A DNA stretch of 64,000 nucleotides from Thermococcus aggregans (lineage in GTDB: Archaea > Methanobacteriota_B > Thermococci > Thermococcales > Thermococcaceae). Below, one piece after another: positions 45,159-52,670 of the stretch. Made by a program: the position numbers and the translations under genes. The notes beneath the pieces are model-generated. The model saw only the letters and a program-made list of their open reading frames with translations. It was not told the DNA's origin and did no database searches. The DNA is taken from contig NZ_CP099582.1 of assembly GCF_024022995.1 (NCBI RefSeq), positions 434,001 to 498,000 on the forward strand. Reading direction: 5' to 3'. Every line of letters starts with the position of its first letter. The stretch's first letter is position 1.

Positions 45159-45977
45159 ATGCGGACTATTAGAGAGCTTAACCAAGAAGAGCTTCAAGAT
45201 CTTGTAGAGTGCGTTAAAGATTTGAGAAAAAGAGGATTAAGCTATTCTAAAATAGCAAAGAGAATTCTGGAAGAGAAAGGAATAAAGGTGTCAAAAGCAA
45301 CGGTCTTAAGATGGTGTAAAGCTCAGCATAATCCTTTTAATAAGATTAAGCCCGTTAACCTAGAGCCCTCCCCTTCTTTAGCTTATGTCATAGGCGTTTA
45401 TTTTGGAGATGCTGGCATAGGTGTTCACGGAAACTACAAATACAGACTTAGATTAAAGGTTGTTGACAAGGAATTTGCAGAGGCATTTGCTAGAGCTCTT
45501 AGGGAAATTGGTGCTAATCCTATGATTTATGAAGAAAGTGATGGCAGAAGGAAGAGATTTGTAACCGAAGCTACTAGCAAAGGGTTGTACCAACTGTTAA
45601 AACGTTCCAAAGAGGTTCTATTTGAAATTGCCAGAAATCACCCGACTGCATTTTTGAAGGGTTTCTTTGACAGTGAAGGAACGTTTAACTTCGATAGTAA
45701 GCGGCGCTATGGGTATCTTAGCGCTTCAAATTATGATATGGGGGTTTTGGAATTTTGTAGGGAACTTCTAAAAGATTTGGGCATAGAGAGTCGCATCACG
45801 CTAACAAAAAAGAAAGGGACAAAGGTAAAAATCTGGGGAAAGGAATACGAGTATTCCTCAGACCTTTATGAGATACGTATTTACAGGAAAGAGAACATTC
45901 TAAAGTTCTATCAGCTGATAGGGTTCACTATACTTAGAAAGCAGCAACTTTTGAAAGAATACTTGGAGCTACCATAG
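45159..45977 (+). CDS. Free-standing LAGLIDADG homing endonuclease with N-terminal HTH
   Basis: 272 residues. The N-terminal 60 residues form a helix-turn-helix (LRKRGLSYSKIAKRILEEKG, VSKATVLRWCKAQHNP), as in resolvase-like recombinases. Two LAGLIDADG motifs follow, AYVIGVYFGDAGIG (about 75) and FLKGFFDSEGTFNF (about 167), with acids in place. No splicing blocks are present, so it is not an intein. The start ATG has only a weak ribosome site. It lies 43 bases from the 3' end of the initiator tRNA gene, in a spot where mobile genes often lodge. Confidence 0.85.
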   Translation: MRTIRELNQEELQDLVECVKDLRKRGLSYSKIAKRILEEKGIKVSKATVLRWCKAQHNPFNKIKPVNLEPSPSLAYVIGVYFGDAGIGVHGNYKYRLRLKVVDKEFAEAFARALREIGANPMIYEESDGRRKRFVTEATSKGLYQLLKRSKEVLFEIARNHPTAFLKGFFDSEGTFNFDSKRRYGYLSASNYDMGVLEFCRELLKDLGIESRITLTKKKGTKVKIWGKEYEYSSDLYEIRIYRKENILKFYQLIGFTILRKQQLLKEYLELP

Positions 45978-46020
45978 AATTTTAATGTCCAACTATATAC
46001 ACCAATGCACAAAAATGAAC

Positions 46021-46098
46021 TGGTAGCGGGGGGAGGATTTGAACCTCCGACCTCCGGGTTATGAGCCCGGCGGGCACTCCTAGCTGCCCCACCCCGCT
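46021..46098 (-). tRNA. Initiator tRNA-Met (CAU)
   Basis: 78 bases with encoded CCA. The acceptor stem AGCGGGG pairs with CCCCGCT; the anticodon stem is CCGGG/CCCGG with loop CUCAUAA; the T arm is GGAGG-TTCAAAT-CCTCC. The A1-U72 pair and the run of G-C pairs at the base of the anticodon stem are archaeal initiator marks. On the minus strand AAACTTTATAA at about 46131-46141 is its likely box A. Confidence 0.95.
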
Positions 46099-46322
46099 GC
46101 TCGGCCCATTATCTACTAATAAAAAGTCGGTTTATAAAGTTTACGGTTCCTTTTTGAAGCAGTCCCTACTCGATTATAATATTTAACACTCCATAAGGGG
46201 CTTTTTTGATATTTGAGTATCCTTGGGGTTTCTAAAATGACGACTCCTAACGATTGAGGATTTTTAATGAAACGTTGAAAAACCCTTTAAACTTAGTACT
46301 TCAATTTTATTCTGGTGGTAAG

Positions 46323-47483
46323 ATGTACCTTACAAAAGAAGAAGAGTTAATACTTACCGGTGAATACGGCTACGCATTGCAAAAGGCAATGGAAATTCTC
46401 GTTGCCCTTGGAGAGATCTACGAGGCTGACAGGCTTATCCCTATAAAAAGTGCCCAAATTGCGGGAGTTTCGTATAAGAACATTGGCGATGCGGGAATAG
46501 AGTTTCTGAAGGACTTTGTTAATTCCGGGGCTAAGGTAAGTGTCTATACAACTCTCAACCCAGCTGGTATAGGGGATGAGCTTTTCATGGAAAAGCAGAG
46601 GGGGATTCTTGAGCTCTATAGAGCCATGGGAGTAGAGATTACTTCCACGTGTACTCCCTATTATGGTGCAAACCTTCCAAAGTTCGGTGATCATGTAGCG
46701 TGGAGCGAAAGCTCGGCCGTAATTTTTGCGAACTCCATACTTGGAGCTAGAACAAACCGTGAGGGCGGACCCTCCAGCTTGGCAGCGGCGATAGTTGGTA
46801 AAACTCCCAACTACGGCCTTCATCTTGAAGAAAACAGAAAGGCGACAGTAGTTGTTGAAGTGGAGGCAGAGCTTAAGGATTTTGCAGACTACAGCTTTTT
46901 AGGTTATTACCTCGGAAAAAATCTGAAGAACGATGTGCCCTACTTTAAAAACCTTAAACCTGAGAAGACAGACTACCTCAAAGAACTCGGTGCTTCCATG
47001 GCGGCAACGGGATCAATAGCCCTCTATCACGTGGAGGGCGAGACCCCAGAGTATAGGTACGCCATAGAGGACAAGCTTGAGAAAGTTCAGGTCGATAAAA
47101 AAGAACTTGAAGAGGTTAAGGAGAAGTTCAACGCAGAGTGGAGGGAGATAGACGCGATAGTCCTAGGCTGTCCTCACGCTTCGATTCAAGAGGTAAAAGA
47201 GGTTGCCGAGCTGTTAAAGATGAGGGAGAAGCCTCTGAAAATACCGCTTTTAATAACTGCAAGCAAAGCTGTAAAGGCTCTCTCTGATGCCTTGGGCTAC
47301 ACTGATGTCATAGAGCGCTATAATGGAAGAATAATAGCCGACAGCTGTTTAATAGTCTCTCCAGTTGAGAAATGGTACAAAGGAATAGCCACTAACAGCG
47401 GAAAGGCAAGCTTCTACTTCTCCTCAGCCGGACTGAAGGTGAGGCTTGAGAATACCGAAAAGCTTATTCTCGAAGCCCCGTGA
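46323..47483 (+). CDS. Phosphomevalonate dehydratase, large subunit (aconitase X / DUF521)
   Basis: 386 residues from ATG 46323 (GGTGGTAAG upstream). MYLTKEEELILTGEYGYALQ is the typical aconitase X N-terminus. TSTCTPYYGANLPKFGDHVAWSESSAVIFANSILGARTNREGGPSS is split over residues 120-165 and holds cluster-binding Cys and substrate residues. Further Cys are in VLGCPHAS and ADSCLIVSP. Together with the small subunit 9 bases downstream it forms the enzyme that dehydrates mevalonate-5-phosphate in the archaeal mevalonate pathway for isoprenoid lipids. Confidence 0.9.
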   Translation: MYLTKEEELILTGEYGYALQKAMEILVALGEIYEADRLIPIKSAQIAGVSYKNIGDAGIEFLKDFVNSGAKVSVYTTLNPAGIGDELFMEKQRGILELYRAMGVEITSTCTPYYGANLPKFGDHVAWSESSAVIFANSILGARTNREGGPSSLAAAIVGKTPNYGLHLEENRKATVVVEVEAELKDFADYSFLGYYLGKNLKNDVPYFKNLKPEKTDYLKELGASMAATGSIALYHVEGETPEYRYAIEDKLEKVQVDKKELEEVKEKFNAEWREIDAIVLGCPHASIQEVKEVAELLKMREKPLKIPLLITASKAVKALSDALGYTDVIERYNGRIIADSCLIVSPVEKWYKGIATNSGKASFYFSSAGLKVRLENTEKLILEAP

Positions 47484-47492
47484 GGTGGTAAG

Positions 47493-47885
47493 ATGAAACT
47501 CAAAGGAAGGAAAATCACGAGAGGAAAAGCAAAAGGCGTCGCATTAGTTTCCAGAAAGCCTCTCTCCTTTTTAGGTGGTGTCGACCCTGAAACTGGGATA
47601 GTAAAGGACATTGAAAGCGATATTCGGGGAGAGAGCATAAAGGATAAAATCCTCGTATTTCCAAGGGGTAAGGGATCGACGGTTGGTTCTTACGTCCTAT
47701 ATCAGCTTAAAAAGAACGGTGTTGCTCCAAAAGCCATAATAGTTGAAGAAGCCGAGACCATTGTTGTTACGGGTGCAATCATAGCGGAAATTCCAATGGT
47801 GGACAAAGTGGACATAAGCAAGATTAAGAGCGGCCAGATCGTTGAAGTTGATGCGGACAAAGGGGAAGTTCACGTAGAAGAATAG
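47493..47885 (+). CDS. Phosphomevalonate dehydratase, small subunit (DUF126)
   Basis: 130 residues: KGRKITRGKAKGVALVSRKPLSFLGGVDPETG, split around residues 3-34, then ILVFPRGKGSTVGSYVLYQL and IIVEEAETIVVTGAIIAEIP. This swivelling-domain sequence is that of the aconitase X small subunit. GAGGTGG lies just upstream of the ATG. It follows the large subunit gene by 9 bases, as in other archaea. Confidence 0.9.
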   Translation: MKLKGRKITRGKAKGVALVSRKPLSFLGGVDPETGIVKDIESDIRGESIKDKILVFPRGKGSTVGSYVLYQLKKNGVAPKAIIVEEAETIVVTGAIIAEIPMVDKVDISKIKSGQIVEVDADKGEVHVEE

Positions 47886-47928
47886 TTTTTAAAGCTTCTC
47901 CTCCTAAGTCTTTTTAGTGGTGGGAAAA

Positions 47929-49149
47929 ATGGCAAAGGGTATTTACGAGTGCATTAGCTGTGGCCATAGGGAAGTTAGAGACTCTAACGTCGCCTTAATG
48001 GAAAACTCATGTCCAAAGTGCGGCTCTGACATGGTCCTTGTTGGCTTTGAGATTGAACCCGTTGAGGAAACTCATGACGAGGAGCTCATGAAGAAGCTCA
48101 GCGAGTTTTACTCCTTAGGAGAGATGCAGGTTAAGGGAGGTGTCATGGCTTTTGAAGTTCTGGAGATAAAGGAAACTAACTTTGAGAGGGTTCTTAAGGA
48201 ACTTGAAGAGCTCGGCTACTGGGCGGCTTTAAAGAAGAGGGAAGGGAAAATAGTTCTTTTCGTCTTTCCGGCGCAGCCAGTTAAAGAGGAAAACCCCCTC
48301 ATAGGTATAGGGCTTTTCATAGCCACTGTTTTGAGCACCCTTTTTGCGGGCTACTGGCTTTCAAGCTCTTATATAGCGTTTCTCGACCAGTATAATCTTC
48401 CGGGAATAAGGAACATATATCTCAATGCTTTAGCGTTTTCAATAAGTGTTCTCGCGATTTTGGGCACTCACGAGATGGGGCACAAAATAGCGGCTACTCT
48501 TCACGGAGTAAAGTCGACTTTTCCGTACTTCATACCCTTTCCAAACATCTTGGGAACTCTTGGTGCTGTAATAAGGGTTAAATCTCCCATACCAACGAGG
48601 AACGCTGCCATAGATCTCGGCTCGAGCGGTCCCATTGCTGGATTTATCGTTGCCATTCCAGTGTTGTTTATAGGGCTAAGGCTTTCTCCGACCCTGCCAG
48701 TTTCTGCAGCTCAGATGGAAGGCGGAATAGCCTTTGGCCAGAGTCTAATAATGCATATCCTTGAACAGTACGTCTTTAAAATTCCCGAAAACCATGTGAT
48801 TTACCTCCATCCTGTGGCAATAGCCGGTTGGGTGGGAATACTGGTGACTTTCCTAAACCTTATTCCCGCAGCGCAGCTCGACGGCGGGCATATAGCGAGA
48901 GCCTTCCTCGGAGAAAAGCTTCACTCCATTTTAACTTTTGTGCTGGGCTTGGCTATGATAGGCTTGAGCGTTCTCTGGTCAGGGTGGCTCATTTGGGGGT
49001 TCATAATTCTGCTTATGGGAAGAATAGGCAACCCCGGTGCGCTGGATGAGGTAAGTCCAATATCTCCAAAAAGAGTTGCTTTAACTTTAATTGTGCTTGT
49101 GATATTTGTTTTGTCAGCAACGCCTGTGCCTATAAGCGTTGTTGAGTGA
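47929..49149 (+). CDS. Site-2 protease-like membrane metalloprotease (M50) with zinc ribbon
   Basis: 406 residues from ATG 47929. The N-terminal zinc ribbon has C8, C11, C28 and C31. A soluble domain (about 40-120) follows, then at least six membrane spans. The active site is HEMGH in ILGTHEMGHKIAA, and the third ligand lies in NLIPAAQLDGGHIARAF. These are the two hallmarks of S2P proteases that cleave within the membrane to release regulators. The substrate is unknown. A T-rich terminator follows. Confidence 0.92.
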   Translation: MAKGIYECISCGHREVRDSNVALMENSCPKCGSDMVLVGFEIEPVEETHDEELMKKLSEFYSLGEMQVKGGVMAFEVLEIKETNFERVLKELEELGYWAALKKREGKIVLFVFPAQPVKEENPLIGIGLFIATVLSTLFAGYWLSSSYIAFLDQYNLPGIRNIYLNALAFSISVLAILGTHEMGHKIAATLHGVKSTFPYFIPFPNILGTLGAVIRVKSPIPTRNAAIDLGSSGPIAGFIVAIPVLFIGLRLSPTLPVSAAQMEGGIAFGQSLIMHILEQYVFKIPENHVIYLHPVAIAGWVGILVTFLNLIPAAQLDGGHIARAFLGEKLHSILTFVLGLAMIGLSVLWSGWLIWGFIILLMGRIGNPGALDEVSPISPKRVALTLIVLVIFVLSATPVPISVVE

Positions 49150-49173
49150 TTTTGTTTTTTCTTTTTCTTTTTA
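49150..49173 (+). terminator. T-rich terminator
   Basis: TTTTGTTTTTTCTTTTTCTTTT directly follows the protease stop codon. It also serves as the gap to the convergent regulator gene. Confidence 0.55.
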
Positions 49174-49175
49174 GT

Positions 49176-49718
49176 TTACTCCCTTTCCTTCAAGATATGT
49201 TCTATGTCGTTGTAAATGGAATCCCTTGAAACGTTGAAGAGCCTTGCTATCTCAGAGATGTTTAGCGCTTTTGGATTCCATTCAAAAAGTTCGAGGGCTT
49301 TTCTCAAAATTGCCCTTCTCTCCTCAATGCTCAAGCTTTCGAGGTTTTCCCTTTCTCTTGGCACGTTTGCAACAGCTATTCCAACGGCGTATTTTCTTCT
49401 CGTTATGGGCATCGTGTAGGTTCCAAAGGCGAAGTCAACTACCTCAGCATTTTTTATTTTCTGCCCCATCTTTTCCTGGAGCCTCTCAAGGACGTCTTTC
49501 CCCGAGGAGTACTCGGCTATTATGATCTTATCGTAATTTTTGTCCGGCTTTACGCTTAGGGCTATTTTAATGCTCATGAAGGCTCCAAACGAGAGCTCAA
49601 CTTTGGCTTTATCTATTTTTCCCGGAATTCTATCTAGGACTTGGGCTTTTTCTCTAAGCTCCTTTAAACAGCCTTCAACGCTAGATGATTCGCACTCTAT
49701 AAAGACCAGCATTTCCAT
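49176..49718 (-). CDS. Predicted HTH regulatory protein
   Basis: 180 residues from ATG 49718; ATG 49712 is equally possible. The N-terminal 115 residues are alpha/beta of unknown family (VELSFGAFMSIKIALSVKPD, YAVGIAVANVPRE). The C-terminus holds a helix-turn-helix: LNISEIARLFNVSRDSIYND (about 152-171), similar to small DNA-binding domains of archaeal regulators. It is divergent from the pilin gene at 49793, sharing a 75-base promoter region, so control of pilin expression is an attractive guess. Confidence 0.65.
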   Translation of the reverse strand: MEMLVFIECESSSVEGCLKELREKAQVLDRIPGKIDKAKVELSFGAFMSIKIALSVKPDKNYDKIIIAEYSSGKDVLERLQEKMGQKIKNAEVVDFAFGTYTMPITRRKYAVGIAVANVPRERENLESLSIEERRAILRKALELFEWNPKALNISEIARLFNVSRDSIYNDIEHILKERE

Positions 49719-49750
49719 CACGCAGATTTGGTTATTACATAGGCAGAATT

Positions 49751-49770
49751 GGGGAAAAAGATATTTATTC
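49751..49770 (+). promoter_or_regulatory. Promoter of pilin gene 1 (leaderless transcript likely)
   Basis: GGGGAAAAAGATATTTATTC; the box A lies about 27 bases before the ATG at 49793, so transcription would start at or next to the start codon. It nearly repeats at 50371-50385 before pilin gene 2. Confidence 0.6.
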
Positions 49771-49792
49771 TTTATCCAAAAATTGATCAAAC

Positions 49793-50287
49793 ATGAAGGG
49801 GAAAGGTCAAGGCTCTTTGGAGTATCTCTTCATGGTTGCAGCAGCTTTGATAATAATATTTGTTGTGGTTCACTATCTGGGAGAAAACAGCGTGAAAGCA
49901 AGTGAGCAAAGCCAAGTTGCCTCTTTACAAGCTCAGGCAGAACTGGCAAAGTCTTCCCTACAAGCCAAAGGCTTTTGGAACGATGAGCACTGCTTTTACA
50001 TTCTTTCTACTTCGTATGCTCAAGACAAGGTCGGTTCCGAATACGGGATAAGCATAAAGGATAAAGGTCCAAATGGCGAGTGCAATCAAAATGACAAAGT
50101 GCTCTATTACGTTGATTACAGCGGCTCAGAGTACAGAGATGAAATTAAAGCCCTCTATGATAACGATAACTACAAGCTGAAAACCCTAAAAGAGCTTTAT
50201 GACCTCTGCCTTGCAAACGACGAGAAGGCATGCAAGATAATAATTGCCCTTGATGAATCTTCTTGGATTCAACATGGGCAGTCCTAA
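49793..50287 (+). CDS. Class III signal peptide pilin (first of three)
   Basis: 164 residues. N-terminus MKGKGQGSLEYLFMVAAALI: a short basic leader, then the Q-G-S-L-E-Y motif of class III signal peptides, then a 20-residue hydrophobic helix. Such prepilins are cut before the Gln by an EppA-like peptidase and assemble into type IV-like pili. The mature globular part contains a Cys-rich segment (CLANDEKACKI). The likely assembly machine is the KlbA/TadC operon at 33.4-41.0 kb. No ribosome site, consistent with a leaderless start. Confidence 0.85.
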   Translation: MKGKGQGSLEYLFMVAAALIIIFVVVHYLGENSVKASEQSQVASLQAQAELAKSSLQAKGFWNDEHCFYILSTSYAQDKVGSEYGISIKDKGPNGECNQNDKVLYYVDYSGSEYRDEIKALYDNDNYKLKTLKELYDLCLANDEKACKIIIALDESSWIQHGQS

Positions 50288-50370
50288 AGTTTGGTTTAAG
50301 TATCTTCACCACTGGTTCTTTTTTACATTGCGAATGGACAATTTTGAGGGAGGGATATGCAAAATTGTGG

Positions 50371-50386
50371 GGAAAGATATTTATAG
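50371..50386 (+). promoter_or_regulatory. Promoter of pilin gene 2
   Basis: GGAAAGATATTTATAG, preceded by GTGG. It strongly resembles the promoter of pilin gene 1 and sits about 55 bases before the ATG. Confidence 0.55.
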
Positions 50387-50437
50387 GTCTTTGACGTAAT
50401 TTGTTTTTGAAGATATCCTTTCGGAGGTGTTGGTGAA

Positions 50438-50905
50438 ATGATAAACCTGAAAAAGTTATTTAAAAGGAAGAAAGGTCAGGGTGCGCTGGAATACCTCTTC
50501 ATGATTGCAGCAGCACTGATAATAATATTTGTGGTTGTTAGGTACATATCAAGCAGTGGGCAACAGGCTACATCACAAAGCGATATAGCTGCTCTACAAA
50601 GTCAAGCAGAACTTGGAAAATCCTCACTGCAAGCAAAAGACTGGTGGGATGATAATTATGTGGTGAAAGTTAATGGCAATAATCTAGAAATATATGCTAG
50701 TACCAGTGCTAGTAGTCCAGTAGCCACTATAGATATATCAGGTAGTGAGTATCTGACGGATATACAAAATATGAATACTGATTCAAACGGCTTTATTGAT
50801 GTTGATGGAACTACTGGTGCAGATACTTTAGACAACCTATATGATGCATGTATGGGCGGTAATGCAGACGCTTGTAAAGTTTTAGCGGCCCTTGGTGGAA
50901 CTTGA
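50438..50905 (+). CDS. Class III signal peptide pilin (second of three)
   Basis: 155 residues. Leader KKLFKRKKGQGALEYLFMIA with cleavage expected before Gln; the hydrophobic helix follows. The mature part is rich in Ser, Asn, Asp and Thr and ends with a Cys pair (DACMGGNADACKVLAAL), like pilin 1 (CLANDEKACKI), so the two are paralogues. GGAGGTGTTGGTGAA precedes the ATG. A T-rich stretch follows the stop. Confidence 0.87.
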   Translation: MINLKKLFKRKKGQGALEYLFMIAAALIIIFVVVRYISSSGQQATSQSDIAALQSQAELGKSSLQAKDWWDDNYVVKVNGNNLEIYASTSASSPVATIDISGSEYLTDIQNMNTDSNGFIDVDGTTGADTLDNLYDACMGGNADACKVLAALGGT

Positions 50906-50926
50906 TTTTTGTTTTCTTTTCTTAAC
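50905..50926 (+). terminator. T-rich stretch after pilin gene 2
   Basis: ATTTTTGTTTTCTTTTCTTAA immediately after the stop codon may end or attenuate transcription before pilin gene 3. Confidence 0.4.
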
Positions 50927-50955
50927 TCTTTCAAATTTGTGAGAGGGAAAGATTA

Positions 50956-51333
50956 ATGAAAAAAGCTCAAGGTTCTCTTGAGTATTCTGCCATGATTGCT
51001 CTTATCCTTGTGATAATACTAGTTGCGGTTTTTTACTTCGGTGAAGGTGTCGTCCCAAAGGCGATACAATCAAGTAAGCAAAATGAGATTTTACAGTATC
51101 AAAACAGTGTGGAAGTTATAAAATCTAACTATGAAGCCACAGAATCCTGGAACTTCCTCAAAAATGAAACCATCTCCTGCTCAAACTCTCAATGCACCTT
51201 CAACGGTGAGACAAAGAGTATAGACGATTCCACGTTTTCCTACTCGGATACTCTTGAGAACGCCTATAATAAGTGCATCTACGAGAACGACCTCGATTCA
51301 TGCAAAGCGATAGTTTATGTTCTTGGGGATTGA
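50956..51333 (+). CDS. Class III signal peptide pilin-like protein (third of three)
   Basis: 125 residues. MKKAQGSLEYSAMIALILVI has the class III motif (Q-G-S-L-E-Y) directly after a three- or four-residue leader. The mature part has four Cys (ISCSNSQC and later CIYENDLDSCKAI), probably forming disulfides. It is shorter and more diverged than the first two, perhaps a minor pilin. It lies 50 bases after pilin 2 with GAGAGGGAAAG before its ATG. The 3' end overlaps the convergent VapC gene by 19 bases. Confidence 0.85.
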   Translation: MKKAQGSLEYSAMIALILVIILVAVFYFGEGVVPKAIQSSKQNEILQYQNSVEVIKSNYEATESWNFLKNETISCSNSQCTFNGETKSIDDSTFSYSDTLENAYNKCIYENDLDSCKAIVYVLGD

Positions 51334-51761
51334 TCGCTTTTTTCAAGCGCTGAAAGGAGGCTTATAATTTCACTAGTGTTCATGACTTTAACATTTTTAA
51401 TTTGCTTGAGTTTCTTGTCGTTGCTCCATACTGGACAGTTGAGTTTAATTGCCAGTGCTATGAAGTCTATGTCTCCTAAATCGGGTGTAATTTTAAGTGC
51501 CTCGGGAATTGTGTCTATGTACTCCTCTTCTGGAATTGGGATTATAATATGGGATAAAAGTCCTAAAATTTCTTCAAATTTTTCGGGGCTGATTCCAGCT
51601 TTTTTGATTATTACTTCTTTGTATTTCTGAAGTTCATCATAGGCATATTCGGGAGTGTATAAGTCCAAAAACCCTCTTAGTTTGTATATTATCTTCCTCG
51701 TGGTAGAATCTGACTTAAAGAAGGAGAAGAGAATATTTGTGTCAATTACGAGAGATTCCAA
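51315..51761 (-). CDS. PIN-domain toxin, VapC-like
   Basis: 148 residues from TTG 51761 (GGAGGG six bases upstream). PIN acids are in LVIDTNILFSFF, YAYDELQKYKE, TPDLGDIDFIALAIKL and VWSNDKKLK, in the standard order. It likely acts as a ribonuclease that halts translation when freed from its antitoxin, which is encoded just upstream with a 20-base overlap. Confidence 0.88.
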   Translation of the reverse strand: MESLVIDTNILFSFFKSDSTTRKIIYKLRGFLDLYTPEYAYDELQKYKEVIIKKAGISPEKFEEILGLLSHIIIPIPEEEYIDTIPEALKITPDLGDIDFIALAIKLNCPVWSNDKKLKQIKNVKVMNTSEIISLLSALEKSDQSPRT

Positions 51762-51969
51762 GCTTTTCCCTCCAGTAGGCTCTTCTCTCATTCTTTACTT
51801 TTTTTTCAAGTTGCTCTATGTCTTCATCAGTTAATTCGGAGTTTTTTAATTCTTTTTCGAGTTCCCTAAATAGGGCATCTATAAGGAGTTCTTTTCTAAC
51901 GGCTCGTCTTATAAGGCGGATTAGGCTTTTATCAACTTTATTTGGGAGTTTTATCACGATCTCAGTCAT
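51742..51969 (-). CDS. Antitoxin of the VapBC-type module
   Basis: 75 residues from ATG 51969 (GGTGGG upstream). TEIVIKLPNKVDKSLIRLIR is an RHH-like DNA-binding start; the C-terminal half is a long charged helix (SELTDEDIEQLEKKVKNERR) that would wrap the toxin. Overlap with the PIN gene supports the pairing. Confidence 0.78.
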   Translation of the reverse strand: MTEIVIKLPNKVDKSLIRLIRRAVRKELLIDALFRELEKELKNSELTDEDIEQLEKKVKNERRAYWREKLGISRN

Positions 51970-52090
51970 AAGTCCCACCGCTAATGATTATTCACGTTGG
52001 TAAGTTAATAAGCGTTGCGGAATGCCATAACTTTAGGAAAGTCCAAAGTTTTTTGTATTATGATATTTAATTAATGTCGAGGGGTTTATT

Positions 52091-52231
52091 ATGGATCCGA
52101 AGGTACGTGCAAGGGAAAATAAAAAAGAGATGGGGAAACTAATTAAAAAGGATCCAATTTGGGACACGATAGGAGTTTTGGAACTTGAAGAAGATGCTAG
52201 CGAGAGAGAAGACTGGGATAATTTATCCTGA
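52091..52231 (+). CDS. Small antitoxin-like protein, orphan
   Basis: 46 residues: KVRARENKKEMGKLIKKDPI, then ELEEDASEREDWDNLS, an acidic, helical composition typical of the C-terminal part of VapB-like antitoxins. The start ATG has little ribosome-site support. Downstream, MLLIHHNPFFLRGI in another frame (about 52246) faintly recalls a VapC start. It is perhaps a decayed module. Confidence 0.4.
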   Translation: MDPKVRARENKKEMGKLIKKDPIWDTIGVLELEEDASEREDWDNLS

Positions 52232-52293
52232 AGGCATGTTATTGATTCACCATAATCCTTTTTTCCTTAGAGGTATTGCTTTTAGTGGTATTT

Positions 52294-52552
52294 ATGGGGG
52301 AAATAGAAAAGATCCTGTGGGACTTTCCACTCTTCAAGACGTACGGGGAGAAGGAAAGATTTCAAGGTACTGGGGTTGTTAGTCTCTCATCAGATAACCC
52401 TTGAAAAAGCTGCTGAACTCCTTGAGATGGATGTGGAAAAACTCGTTTTCATACTGGATCTTCTTGAAATAGACTATTCCTTCTTGGACGAGGAAGAGAC
52501 CAGATTGGAAAAAGAAGCCGTTGAGAAGCTCTTGGAGCAGTTCAAAAAATGA
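52294..52552 (+). pseudogene. UPF0175-like antitoxin gene with a frameshift
   Basis: From ATG 52294 the frame reads MGEIEKILWDFPLFKTYGEK and goes on to ERFQ. It then loses sense, while the next frame continues VLGLLVSHQITLEKAAELLE, then MDVEKLVFILDLLEIDYSFL to a TGA at 52550-52552. The second half has the HTH-like UPF0175 pattern. One extra G near 52366 (CAAGGTACTGG) would explain the break. The stop overlaps the next ATG as ATGA, as in real toxin-antitoxin pairs. Confidence 0.55.
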
Positions 52553-52596
52553 AGATAGTGCTTAATAATCCACTTGGATGTTTCTCTTTTGTATAA
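52549..52596 (+). pseudogene. Truncated start of a PIN (DUF3368-like) toxin
   Basis: The 15 codons MKIVLNNPLGCFSFV begin like the MKIVLN-TSPLI start of DUF3368 PIN toxins, usual partners of UPF0175 antitoxins, and then stop. The rest of the toxin is missing. Confidence 0.4.
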
Positions 52597-52670
52597 TCTA
52601 GATTATATCTAATTATGATTAGTCGAAACACATTTATATTTTTGAAGCAAAGATAACTGTGGTGGTGATT

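Noticed and set aside
49716-49790. Longer N-terminus for the HTH protein, starting at 49790
   Set aside because: The extra 24 residues overlap the promoter of the divergent pilin gene and look non-coding.
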